The position numbers and the translations under genes are program-made. A stretch of DNA of 64,000 nucleotides from Gerris lacustris (lineage: Eukaryota > Arthropoda > Insecta > Hemiptera > Gerridae): assembly GCA_951217055.1 (NCBI GenBank), contig OX578276.1, positions 156,191,223 through 156,255,222 of the forward strand, in the 5' to 3' direction. Below, one piece after another: positions 16,501-26,129 of this stretch. Under the pieces are notes generated by a model, which was not told the origin of the DNA, ran no database searches, and saw nothing but the letters and a program-made list of their open reading frames with translations. Numbering within the stretch: position 1 is the first letter of the stretch; the number at the start of each line of letters is the position of its first letter.

Positions 16501-17857
16501 TATCCAGTCCGGCAAAGGTATATTACATGCTGACTTGAGCGGATTTAGTTTGCTCAGGTTCATCACAATGGAGTCTATCGCGCTTAACTTTAACCCTGAG
16601 GGAGTGCCCTCATAAGTTTGTATCTCCGACTCGATTTTATCTACGCCCTTGAGCAGTATTTCATCGATATCGGACATCTTATAAACAGCTACACTTTTAG
16701 TCTTAAAATTGCGCTCAAAACTATTTTTCAATATGGGATGTTCGTATGTAGTTTCGAGTGCAAAATTAACCATGACAGCCGGCCAGTCTTCGAGGTGGTG
16801 TTCAATTTTTTGTCTAATTACATCGAGAGTCGATGTAAAATAGGACTTTAAATTGTTTGCGCCTTCCTTATTTGGAATTATATAGGTTACTAGATTCTTA
16901 TTGAAGGCACTTCTAAGTATTATAACACCACTCTCTTCATCGCGAGGGAGGTTAACACGGGCCGCCTTTGAACGTTTTGAACGCAGGTCACTTTTACAGA
17001 TTCTGTTATGGTCATGCAAGAGTAGTTTAGTTAGAAAATCCGATCCGCAGACTTTGCATACATGTTTCCGCCCCTTACACAATGCAATGTGAAGTTGATA
17101 AAAATCGTTTCTATTCCCAATCGTCCTTTTACATTTTGGACAATAATTACTCTTCTCCTGAGCGCATACTGTCTTTACGTGTCTTGTCAAGTTACGTTTT
17201 ACACTAAACTCCTTTCCACATTGCGTACACTTGAGTCCGACATTCCTTCTGCAAAATGGAAACAAACAAAAATAAATACCTCAAAACACATTCAATCGGC
17301 TAAGATACAAATAAATTAACATTTTTTATCTTTCCTCATATACAAATTATACTATAAAGATTAGCGCAATAATTATTTACAAACACATGCGTGTGTCAGA
17401 CTAATGAGGTAAGACAGGATTATTCTCTTTCCTATACAAATTATGATTATAAAGATTAAATCAATAATTATTTACAAACACATGCGAGCGCCAAACAAAT
17501 GTGATAAGACAGGATTATTCTCTTTCATATGCATAGTATCTAGGTTAGTTAAGCGATTATTTCATCAATACGTTCATGAATTATCTAAAATTTTCCAACA
17601 CGTCTTGTCGTTTTCAACAAGGTCTTGTTTGCTAGGTTATTTATAAGTATAAATTCATCATAAAGATTTTCTTTATTTATTTTATTTATTAATGTTAGTT
17701 GTTAAATATTATTCTTTCAAATTTTAATGATATTTTTCGCATTGTGAATGTTAAAGTTAGATTTTGAAGTTACATACCTCATTGTACTCGAGGATGAAGT
17801 TGAGGACGTAGATGGCACATCCATATCAGTCCCACTTGTAGTTGTATTCATGTTCAT
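13511..17857 (-). pseudogene. POLB: Protein-primed DNA polymerase B, spliced, with one frameshift
   Basis: About 1,270 residues in three parts. Exon 1 (17778-17857) encodes 26 Ser/Thr-rich residues; a 529-nt intron (17249-17777) follows; exon 2 starts at 17248. It opens with three zinc-finger-like units (CTQCGKEF...H...C, CPKCKRTI...H...C, CKVCGSDF...H...C), has ExoI YCDTEALL (15951-15971), an ExoIII-like YLRTDVYLLAE, motif A DANNLYG (about 14760-14780), motif B YNNANYGKT and motif C YTDTDSF (14042-14059). This is the Polinton replicative polymerase. Near 15601 the frame shifts by -1 between the Cys pair CYLCGRGY and the matching HCHITGRYRG block, so the two long ORFs overlap at 15430-15601. 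No canonical slippery heptamer is seen; a one-base deletion, assembly error or unusual programmed shift are all possible. The rest is intact. Confidence 0.9.
17249..17777 (-). other. Predicted phase-2 intron of the polymerase gene
   Basis: Minus-strand donor ATGAG/GTATGT at 17777 and acceptor CCATTTTGCAG/AAGG ending at 17249. The split codon AG|A keeps the zinc-finger frame open and gives the long ORF, which otherwise has no ATG near its start, a proper initiator. The intron is AT-rich with two near-identical stretches (ACAAATTATACTATAAAGATTA-like at about 17342 and 17436). Confidence 0.75.
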
Positions 17858-17915
17858 CTTGTAGTGTTCGTTTAGATGCTTGCACAGAACTAATTTTTAC
17901 TAGTCGCAGTTTGGG

Positions 17916-17923
17916 TATATATA
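17916..17923 (-). promoter_or_regulatory. TATA box of the polymerase gene
   Basis: TATATATA on the minus strand, 32 nt before the A (17891) of TTAGTT. The first ATG (17857) follows 34 nt later. It lies just inside the right TIR. Confidence 0.6.
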
Positions 17924-18005
17924 CAAGTTTGGGGAGGCCATTTTTCATTATTTCAAGTTATTTCTCATTAGACAATCCGACTTTCTGTAATAGTCATAAT
18001 TGCCA

Positions 18006-18790
18006 AAAATACATAATTGTATTATCCGATTTGTGACACTTTGGGAAAAAATAAAATAACAATAACTATGTCTAGGAAAATGATTTTCGGTGTAGTAGAC
18101 TAAAGATTTAGCATTTTTCTCACTGAGCCATTGAGGACAATAATTCATCATATAATTATGAGAGTAGTATTGTTATTCTTTATATTTTAGTAATTATAAA
18201 ATGGTATGAGAAGACTCACACTAGGACAGGGGTGCTGAGCAATAGCCGGTTAATTTAGTCATTCAATTAACTCGAATATATTTAACATTATGACTATATT
18301 AATAACTATATGTGTACATTGTATGTTGACTTATTATCAACAATAATAAAATAGTAGGGGAGATGTGTAAGCTTGTAATTATTACTTATTTATTCAAATA
18401 TTATTAGCATGATTACTGTTCCTATGAAGTTGTACTGAGATTACTGGGGGATGAGCAATAGCCGGTTAATTTAATCGTTCAATTAACTCGGTGAATAACT
18501 TCGCGGTTGGTTGATTTCCCGCACTTCGCGGTTGGATGATTTTTCTTTTTCCTGTCGGAATGACCTTGACATCTATTTATACAGCATGCGGGAGCGTCGG
18601 AGAAATCGAGGGAGACGGCGGTACCGGTGACCTTGAAGGGGGGGGGGGGTGACCTTGAGATGTCCTTACACGAGTCGGGGGCGGTCGGGGGGCGGTTTCC
18701 GGTGACCTTGACATGTCCTTGTAGGGGTCAGGGGGCGTGACGTCATTGCTCCAGGGCTCCAGCGTTTTGCCACCCCATTTTTCTACTACT
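18006..18790 (-). repeat. Polinton right terminal inverted repeat (785 bp)
   Basis: Inverse copy of 3140-3924 with the same internal repeats, run of 12 G (complement of the left C run) and motif cluster. It lies just outside the PolB promoter, so its inward TATA box points towards PolB. Confidence 0.95.
18561..18745 (-). promoter_or_regulatory. TIR regulatory cluster, right copy facing PolB
   Basis: Mirror copy of the left module: CRE at 18738-18745, TCAAGGTCA sites (minus strand) at 18703-18711, 18650-18658, 18628-18636 and 18561-18569, and TATAAATA at 18574-18581. It reads leftward towards the PolB first exon about 700 bp away, so it could act as an enhancer or distal promoter for the gene array. 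Confidence 0.5.
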
Positions 18791-18796
18791 GTCTTA
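18791..18796. repeat. Polinton target-site duplication, right copy (GTCTTA)
   Basis: Exact match to 3134-3139, directly after the terminal ACT of the element. Confidence 0.95.
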
Positions 18797-19039
18797 CAAT
18801 AAATATGTATTGAATATTGGGAAAATAGTCAATCATGATGATTTGATAGTTAAAGAGGATGGTTGTAAGAAAGAGCCGAGTAGTGATGGAACAGGACTAT
18901 TCCCCCCTCACGCCCCGGCCTAGTCCATTTGAAATATAATAAAATATATCACTACACAAAAACTTCTGCTTGTATCAGGTTGAAATTTTACAGTGTCCTA
19001 TAACATATCTGCTATTGAGCGACAATTAGTTATTTATGT
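18797..19039. repeat. Polinton right flank with a dispersed repeat
   Basis: No gene. CCGAGTAGTG and ACACAAAAACTTCTGCTT-like words with TTGAAATTTTACA (about 18877-18995) recur in inverse orientation near 62280-62390, so this is part of an interspersed repeat into which the Polinton may have inserted. Confidence 0.55.
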
Positions 19040-21993
19040 AACTAGGCAGCAAAATGGAATTTTGCTGACACGTTATTAAGTTTTAGTTCTGAGCCAAAGG
19101 CGAGGATAGGCTAAACAAATTTACTGCAGAGGCGAAGCCGAGGCAGGAAATTTATTATTTTACTGACGAAGCGAAGCCGAGGCAGGAAAATGTTAATTAC
19201 CTGCTAAGGTGTAACCGAAACAGGTAATCTTTAAACGAGTCAGGAATGTTTCCTTTGCTGCATAGTTACATACAATATTTTGTCAACGGCATAAAAATTA
19301 CACTAATTAATTATATTAAAATTGTTCTTTATTTTAAGGCGCCACGGCAAAAAACAAAAAAATAATTATACCCTGACTCTTGAGTTTTGGAAAAATTTCG
19401 AGTTGGTAATGTCAAATCGGTTAGAAACCTTAAAAATTGCTTGACCAAACATTGGGTATGGGCAGTTTTAAACCACTCCTTAAGGGTGAAAATTGGCCTT
19501 AAAGGGTGAAATTGGGTGTTTTTTGGATTTTTGTAATGATGGGTGTGTTCGTCGTAGAGACATGACGTTTTTTATAGTGTATTTTTAGGAAAAAATTCTA
19601 TATGTCGGGAAATTTTCCGGGAAATGGGTTTATTTTCAATGGGAAATCGTCTACGGTCAAAAAGGGCATTTTTTTTAAACACATTTTTACGTATAACATT
19701 TGAAATAATTGAAAAAAAAAATTTTCAAGGCTTTTGTAGATCCCGCAGAGGTCCATAGCCGGTAACGAGAACTTATTTTTTACGTGCACCCCCGCTTAGG
19801 GGCGACATCGGGAAATTTGTTTTTCGCCGATCAGAAAACCAGAGATATTTGGTACGGGGTGTCGTATATCGTTGGAAAGCCCTTGGAAAGAGTACAAAAG
19901 TGATGCAAAAACATTTTTAAAATTTTCACGTTTCAGGCCCTTTAAAGCGAAAAAACACTTTTTACCACTTTTCTTTAAACGTTTTTCTTCTACATGGTTC
20001 ACGTATCTCCTCCTAGGGCATTTATACAACACTATTGGGCATTTGAGCCTTAAAAGCCTATGAAATGCTGCTCCTGGCGTTTTGCTTTAAAACTCGATGG
20101 TACTTTTACTTTTTGAGATATGGTACCTTAAATTCAGAGGTATAAGATTGTACTTTGGAGGTACGTACGGAGAAAACAAAAGTACTCTTCTACTCTGCTT
20201 CGTATGCTCTAAAAATGTGTTTTTCAAGGGGTAAGTGAAATCCCCTTTTTTTAGTATCTTCGAGGAGGGGAAGTCAAGTACCTCGGCGAAATACACTGTA
20301 ACCCCAACGCACTGTAAAACGCACTGTACCCTTTTCGTACCTGTACCTTTGCGGGTTTGGGTACAGAGGTACTTTTAATACCACGGTAGTTAAAGGGTGC
20401 ACTGTAAAAATAAAAAAATAAAAAACAGCTGCTTTTTACTCAAAAGTGTGTGGGTTTTATTGCCTTTGTACCCATTTTATTGAAATTTATTTTTTATTTC
20501 TACTTATTTTTGTACTAATTGTACCGGTTTAAAAAAATCGGTCGAAAAACGCTAGTTTTTAGCCTTTGTACTGTACCGTATATGAATTTCATAGGATCGG
20601 GTTAAAACTCATATGGTATTTAGTACTTTATAGTAGTAAAGTGTACATGAAAGGAAAACATTAAATTTATTAACATGCCAGGTACATGAGGGGTACAAAG
20701 TTGTGTACCTCTGTTTAAGAAAAGGTAAAAATAGTAGCTGGCCGGCCGGGTTTGATATCGTTGGAAAGCCCTTAAAACGTACTTTAAAAAAATACAAATG
20801 TTTATCGAAAAAAGTCACGTTTCAGACCCTTTTGAACGATAAATAGTTTTTCGGGCTCTCAAAAAGTGCGAGGTGAGTCCACTGTTGACCACTTTGCTCC
20901 TAAGATTATTCTGTGACAAGATTGTCCTTTTAGAACCTAATACAGTATAATATTGTACAACCCAAGATGTACAATGTACATTTAAATTAAGTACCTTTAG
21001 TACTTTTTGTACAAAACGTACTTAAAGTCTGGGTACTGTGGAGATTAAATTTTTAAATTAAATGTGTTTTGTAAAGGTATCTTTATGTAGGCATTTAGTA
21101 GGCGTATTAAGGCCTTATAATGCGGTTGTAATTAAAAAAAAATATTTTTGTACTTAAAAGGGTACTTTTGTTACCGGTTTGTCGAAATACGCAAAAATCT
21201 CTACTTTTTATTTGTTTTACTGTACCGTTTTTGCTTTTCATAGGATCGGGCTGAAACTTATAGAAGTAAAGTTTGCGCTAAAGAAGAACCTTAAATTTAT
21301 TACTGTACCCTGTCCATTAGGAGTACATAGTGTTGTACCTCTGTTTTAGAAATGGTAAAAAAAAATAGTAGCTGACCGGTCGTTTTTGGTATCTTTGGAA
21401 AGCACTTTAAGAGTACTCTAAAGTTGTATAAAAACATTTTGTACTTTTTTACGTTTCAGGTCTTTTTTGTTGAAATAACATTTTTTGCAGATAAATTTTT
21501 GTAATTTCTTTTTAACCTAAGCTCAAAACCCGATTTGTTATTTTAACGAGCGAGGTCTACTGTTCACAGAACTACTAGTGTAGTAAAATTTTCTTAAAAT
21601 GTTACTGCCTGTTTGTTATTTTGCAGACACTTTAAACTTTTGCTGACACTGATATTTTGCTGACACTTTATTATTTTGCTGCGTGCTTTTTTGACATGTT
21701 ACAAAAGAATCAAGAAAAATGACATTTTGCAAAATGAAAACAGTTTAACAATGTATAATTATGCTGCCGTGAGTAGATCAATATAATTTAATACTAGAGA
21801 TCAAACCCCTCGAGGTAATGTGCAAGCTCAGACATTAATCTCCTGGTTTATCCATTATTCATTCAGAAGTTTTGTATTTTGTTGTTAAAGCAACAATAAC
21901 AGCAATTCATAAATTCATTGCTGTTACTGTTAATTGTTCGCTTTTTACTTATTTTTATAATTCAAAAGTAAAATTCCACTTTGCTGCCTAGTT
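19040..21993. mobile_element. Non-coding element with short inverted ends (about 2.95 kb)
   Basis: Starts AACTAGGCAGCAAAATGG and ends with the inverse CCACTTTGCTGCCTAGTT, 24 bp with one mismatch. It contains no long ORF. Inside are diverged direct repeats of about 0.6-0.9 kb marked by ATCGTTGGAAAGCCCTT (19868, 20757, 21392), TTTCATAGGATCGGG (about 20587 and 21237) and CACGTTTCAG. GAAGCCGAGGCAGGAAA repeats occur at 19130-19190. No convincing target duplication was found. A non-autonomous DNA element is the best reading. Confidence 0.55.
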
Positions 21994-22071
21994 CAATATT
22001 TATTTATTTTTATTTATATACATATATTTTTTTTAAATATTTGTTGTTTATAACAAAATAGGAATGACATA

Positions 22072-22370
22072 CTACTACTCTAACCACCTTTAACCACCTC
22101 AAACAACCTCTCACCACCTCTAACCACCTCAAACAACCTCTAACCACCTCTAACCACCTCTAACCACCTTTAACCACCTCAAACCAACTCTAACCACCTC
22201 AAACCACCTCTAACCACCTCAAACCCCCTCTAACCACCTCAAACCACCTCAAACCACCTCTAACCACCTCAAACCACCTCAAACCACCTCTAACCACCTC
22301 AAACCACCTCTAACCACCTCTAACCACCTCAAACCACCTCTAACCACCTCAAACCACCTCTAACCACCTC
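22072..22370. repeat. 10-bp satellite (CTAACCACCT / CAAACCACCT), left block
   Basis: About 30 head-to-tail copies of a 10-bp unit alternating TAACCACCTC and AAACCACCTC. It resumes at 25483 after the R1-like element. Confidence 0.95.
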
Positions 22371-22577
22371 TTTTTTTTTTTTTTTTTTTTGGGGGGGGCG
22401 TAGTGGAAGCACGCTTCACACAAGTGGACCCCACGAGCATCTTGAAGACGGGACCGCTTTCGCATTTCTTTATCTCCAAATCTTCGAATCTTATTTTATT
22501 TTTCGTTCTTCAGTTACCTATGTTCTTTAATTTAATTAATTTAATAAAGCTCTTATTTAACATTTTACTATGTTTTA

Positions 22578-23345
22578 CTATGCCAGCCTTGTCTCTCTTT
22601 CTTCCTCTATGTTCCGGGCAGCTCTTCTCCGGTCTTCCTCCTCCATTTTACCCCTTATAATTTTTTCTACCATCTTGTTTACTAAATTCCATTTCTCTTC
22701 ACTCTCCAGCATTATGCCAATAAGGTTTTCTGGTGTTAAAGCTGTTCCGACCTCCGTGACTATACTCTGCCTAACTTCTTCCCATCTACTGCACCAAGAT
22801 ATTGTGTGCTCGACATCGTCTCTACTCTCGCAGACCAAGCATATCGAGTCTCTCTCCTTCCCAATCCTGTTCAGATATATCCCAAACACGCCATGGCCCG
22901 AGATGACTTGGGCTAGTGGGTACGTTATCTCCCCATGCTTCCTATCGTACCTTTTTTCTATCTGGGGGATTAGCCTATATGACCAGCGACCTCCATCTGA
23001 ATCCCGCCATCTCCTCTGCCATTTTTCCATGGTTCTCTCCCTAGCTCTCCTCCTGTCCTCCTCAACTGACTCTGCCAGCGATATTCTCTCTTCCATCATC
23101 AGGTCTATCGGTATTGTCCTAGCCATGACCAGTGCCGCACTCGAGGATACCGTTCTGTAAGCCCGACAAATTCTCAGACTTGCTGTCCTCTGCGCCTTCA
23201 ACAGCTCCCTCTTGTTCTTCTTCAGCTTCAGTGCCCATTGTCCCCACACTTGCACAGCGTAGAGCATAGTTGATTGCATTACGCTGTGCAACAATCTCCT
23301 GCTTGCCTCTCTGGCCCCTCTGTCTCTTGGCATGATTGATGCCAA
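22578..23345 (-). pseudogene. R1-like C-terminal domain with CCHC knuckle
   Basis: 255 codons continuing the RT ORF in a shifted frame: thumb helices (YAVQVWGQWAL, LRICRAYRTVSSSAALV) then CLVC...H....C (about residues 190-205), the C-terminal zinc knuckle of R1/TRAS/SART-type ORF2. It ends in Glu/Arg-rich sequence before the 3' UTR and poly(A). Confidence 0.82.
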
Positions 23346-24496
23346 GGCCCTAACGGTATCTGGGCTTTCCCCACCAACTCCTCTACGTGACTCTTAAAAG
23401 TTAGTTCTCTGTCCAGACGGACTCCAAGGTACTTAAGGGTCTTCTCTATTTTTACCTCTTTCCCCTTTAACGATATCTTTAATGGTGGGCACTTTTTCCT
23501 CCCAATAAGCAGAATGCCCTGAGTTTTTTCTGCGGCTAGTTCCAGTTGATGCTTCTTCATCCAGTCCTCGATCCTTACCAGCGCTTCCGTGGTTCTTTGC
23601 TCCAGCTGTCTCGGCTCCTTGGCTACTGTTACCAAAGCCAGGTCATCAGCATACGCGACCAATGTAACCCCCTCTGGCATATCTAGTTCCAGGACCCCAT
23701 CATACAAAGCATTCCAAAGGGTTGTTGGTCCAAGGACCGAGCCTTGTGGGACTCCCGCGGTCATCTCTCGTCGCAGCCCGCATTCAACAATCAGGCTTCT
23801 ATTGCTTAGGTAGCTTTCCACAACTCTTACTAGGTATTTAGGTACCCCCTTCCCCCTTAACGCATTGCTTATGTCCCTCCACGGGGCTGAGTTGAAAGCA
23901 TTTCTTACGTCCAGGGCGACCATGAGGCACAGCTTCCTGCTTCCTAAGCTCTTTACCTTTTCTTTCAGAGCAACGCTTAAAATCATTCCTATGGCCCGGG
24001 TTGTTGATCGGCCCTCTCGAAATCCATGCTGGTTATCGGACAATCTCCCTTTCTCTAGTATTTCTTTTAGCCTTGCGTTTATTAACCCCTCCAGGAGTTT
24101 TCCATAGATACTTATGAGACAAATTGGCCTCCTCTTAGCTTGCTCTCCTACCTCTGTCCTCCCTTTCGGTATGAGTATAACCCTAGACTCCTTCCAGATT
24201 CTAGGAAACTCCCCCTTTGCGAGATATCCATTCATTACCGCCAGTACCTTTTCTGGGTATCTCTCTACAACGCATTTAGCCACCTCTGGTGGGATTCCGT
24301 CTGGCCCCGGTGCTTTTCCTTTTTTCATTCTTCTGGCAGCACTCTTCAGTTCCCCGATCGTGAATAGCGGCACCTCCTCTGACCTGGTGTTCTCTTTCTC
24401 CCATATGGTTTTCGGCAGCATTGGAAAGAGATCATCCACAATCCTCTTCTCAACATCCGGGATCAGTCTCTCTCTGGATTGGGGCAATCTTTTCAT
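23279..24496 (-). pseudogene. R1-like reverse transcriptase
   Basis: 405 codons with RT blocks in order: KGKAPGPDGIPPE, RRPICLISIYGKLLE, QHGFREGRSTT, VALDVRNAFNSAPW, GVPQGSVLGPTLW-like and the catalytic AYADD (about 23650). In frame upstream (to about 24700) is a basic linker interrupted by a stop near 24540. At 23345 the frame shifts into the C-terminal ORF. Copies DNA from element RNA at the nicked target. Confidence 0.88.
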
Positions 24497-24946
24497 AACT
24501 ATTTTGTAGCCAAGCCCCCAAACATCTTGGTCAACCTCCTAACATAGCTCGCCCCACTTGTCCCTTTTAGATTTTTTAATAAGCCTGTTCAAGTTCTTTC
24601 TTTTTCTGTTTGTATTTTTCCTTGTCTGCGTCAGCCTGCTCGTCCCCTTGTCTTCTGCGTCTGGTGGCTCTTCGTCTGGCAGATACACACTCTCGCCTCG
24701 CGACCCGGATTTCTTCATTCTACCAGTAGGAGGGTGTCCTGTTTCCTACTTTATTTTTCTTCGGCATGCTCCTGTCACAAGCCTCCACTGTAGCTCTGGC
24801 CAATTCCTCGGCCGTACATATGCGTTCTTCTCCCTCCAAGTTTCTCCTTAGCACCTCTTCCAGTTTCTCCTGATTTAGCTTCTTAGCGTCCCATCTTTCG
24901 TTTCTTCCATTCTCTCCTTCTATTTCCAATTCCTGAATTGTCAGTT

Positions 24947-25482
24947 CTATACATGATCGCTGAAACTTTCTTCTTCTTCCAGCACCCTCCATCTCCTTCC
25001 TTTCCTAAGTATGTTATCACAGCAAAAGGATAGATCCAGATGTGACTCTCGTCCATTCCTCTGAAACGTCGGTGCTCCATTGTTCATCACATACAGATCT
25101 TCGAACGCTAACCAGTTCAAGACCATCTTACATCTTTCTTCCGTTCTTGGAAAACCCCATGCAGTTGCCTTAGCGTTAAAATCACCCCCAACTATCTTAC
25201 AATTTGCTCTTGCGTTTCTAAGACTACCGCTCATGCTATCCAGTATCTCCTCCACCACCTCCTGTCTTATATTTGGGGAGATATAACAGCTAATGACAAA
25301 TAGGCTTTCTGTTCGAAGCCACACGTGTCCTCTGCCCTTTCCCATTTCAGCCACCTTCATTGTTCTAGTTTGCATCATCATAGCAACGTCTTCATTATCA
25401 TCAGTTGGCCATCCTTTTTTCCTCATTTTCCTTACGTTCGGTTCGCTTATCATGCAAATATCATATCTTCTTGACCTAAAGG
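24947..25482 (-). pseudogene. R1-like apurinic-type endonuclease, truncated
   Basis: Starts at an ISEPN motif and continues through VISCYISPN, GGDFNAKATAWG (the N...D catalytic strand), HLDLSF and ends ESFSDHV, the conserved SDH motif. This is the EEP-fold nuclease that nicks target DNA for target-primed reverse transcription. The N-terminal catalytic Glu/Asn strand is cut off by 5' truncation. The reading frame ends at 24947 and the linker continues in another frame (24720-24992). Confidence 0.85.
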
Positions 25483-26128
25483 ACCTCTAACCACCTCTAA
25501 CCACGTCTAACCACCTCTAACCACCTCTAACCACCTCTAACCACCTGTAACCACCTCAAACCACCTCTAACCACCTCAAACCACCTCTAACCATCTCTAA
25601 CCACCTCAAACCACCTCAAACCACTTCTAACCACCTCAAACCACCTCAAACCAACTCAAACCACCTCTAACCACCTCAAACCACCTCCAACCATCTCTAA
25701 CCACCTCTAACCACCTCAAACCACGTCTAACCAACTCTAACCACCTCTAACCACCTCAAACCACCTCTAACCACCTCAAACCACCTCTAACCACCTCAAA
25801 CATCCTCTAATCACCTCAAACCACCTCTAACCACCTCTAACAACCTCAAACCACCTCTAACCACCTCTTACCCATCAAACCACCTCTAACCACCTCTAAC
25901 CACCTCTTACCCATCGAACCACCTCTAACCACCTCTAACCACCACTAACCACCTCTAACCACCTCAAACCACCTCAAACCACCTCTAACCAACTCAAACC
26001 ACCTCTAACCACCTCTAACCACCTCTAACCACCTCTAACCACCTATAACCACCTCTTACCACCTCTAACCACCTTTAACCACCTCAAACCACCTCAAACC
26101 ACCTCTAACCACCTCTAACCACCTCTAA
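25483..26128. repeat. 10-bp satellite, right block
   Basis: About 64 copies of the same 10-bp unit as 22072-22370, with occasional variants (ACCTCTTACC, CATCCTC). It ends abruptly at the truncated BEL/Pao sequence. Confidence 0.95.
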
Positions 26129-26129
26129 C

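Larger units (their letters stand above)
3140..18790 (-). mobile_element. Maverick/Polinton, complete with TIRs and 6-bp TSD
   Basis: A 15,651-bp self-synthesising, virus-like DNA transposon. It begins AGTAGTAGAAAA and ends with the exact inverse, TTTTCTACTACT. The 785-bp terminal inverted repeats are nearly identical, and GTCTTA is duplicated on both sides (3134-3139 and 18791-18796). AG...CT ends and a 6-bp duplication are classic for the group. All recognised genes lie on the minus strand and include the hallmark set: protein-primed PolB, retroviral-type integrase, FtsK/HerA-like packaging ATPase, adenain-like protease, major capsid and penton proteins. All ORFs except PolB look intact and the TIRs have barely diverged, so the insertion is probably recent. 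Whether it forms virions cannot be read from sequence. Confidence 0.97.
22371..25482 (-). mobile_element. R1-clade-like non-LTR retrotransposon, 5'-truncated, with poly(A)
   Basis: Minus-strand element that splits the 10-bp satellite. Its 3' end is a 20-nt poly(A) (T run 22371-22390) directly against satellite units; its 5' end at about 25482 starts inside the endonuclease domain, so ORF1 and the first endonuclease strand are missing. Order: endonuclease remainder, linker, reverse transcriptase, C-terminal zinc knuckle. Frameshifts near 24950-24990 and 23345, and an in-frame stop near 24540, make it dead. Target duplication cannot be seen in repetitive target DNA. Confidence 0.85.
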
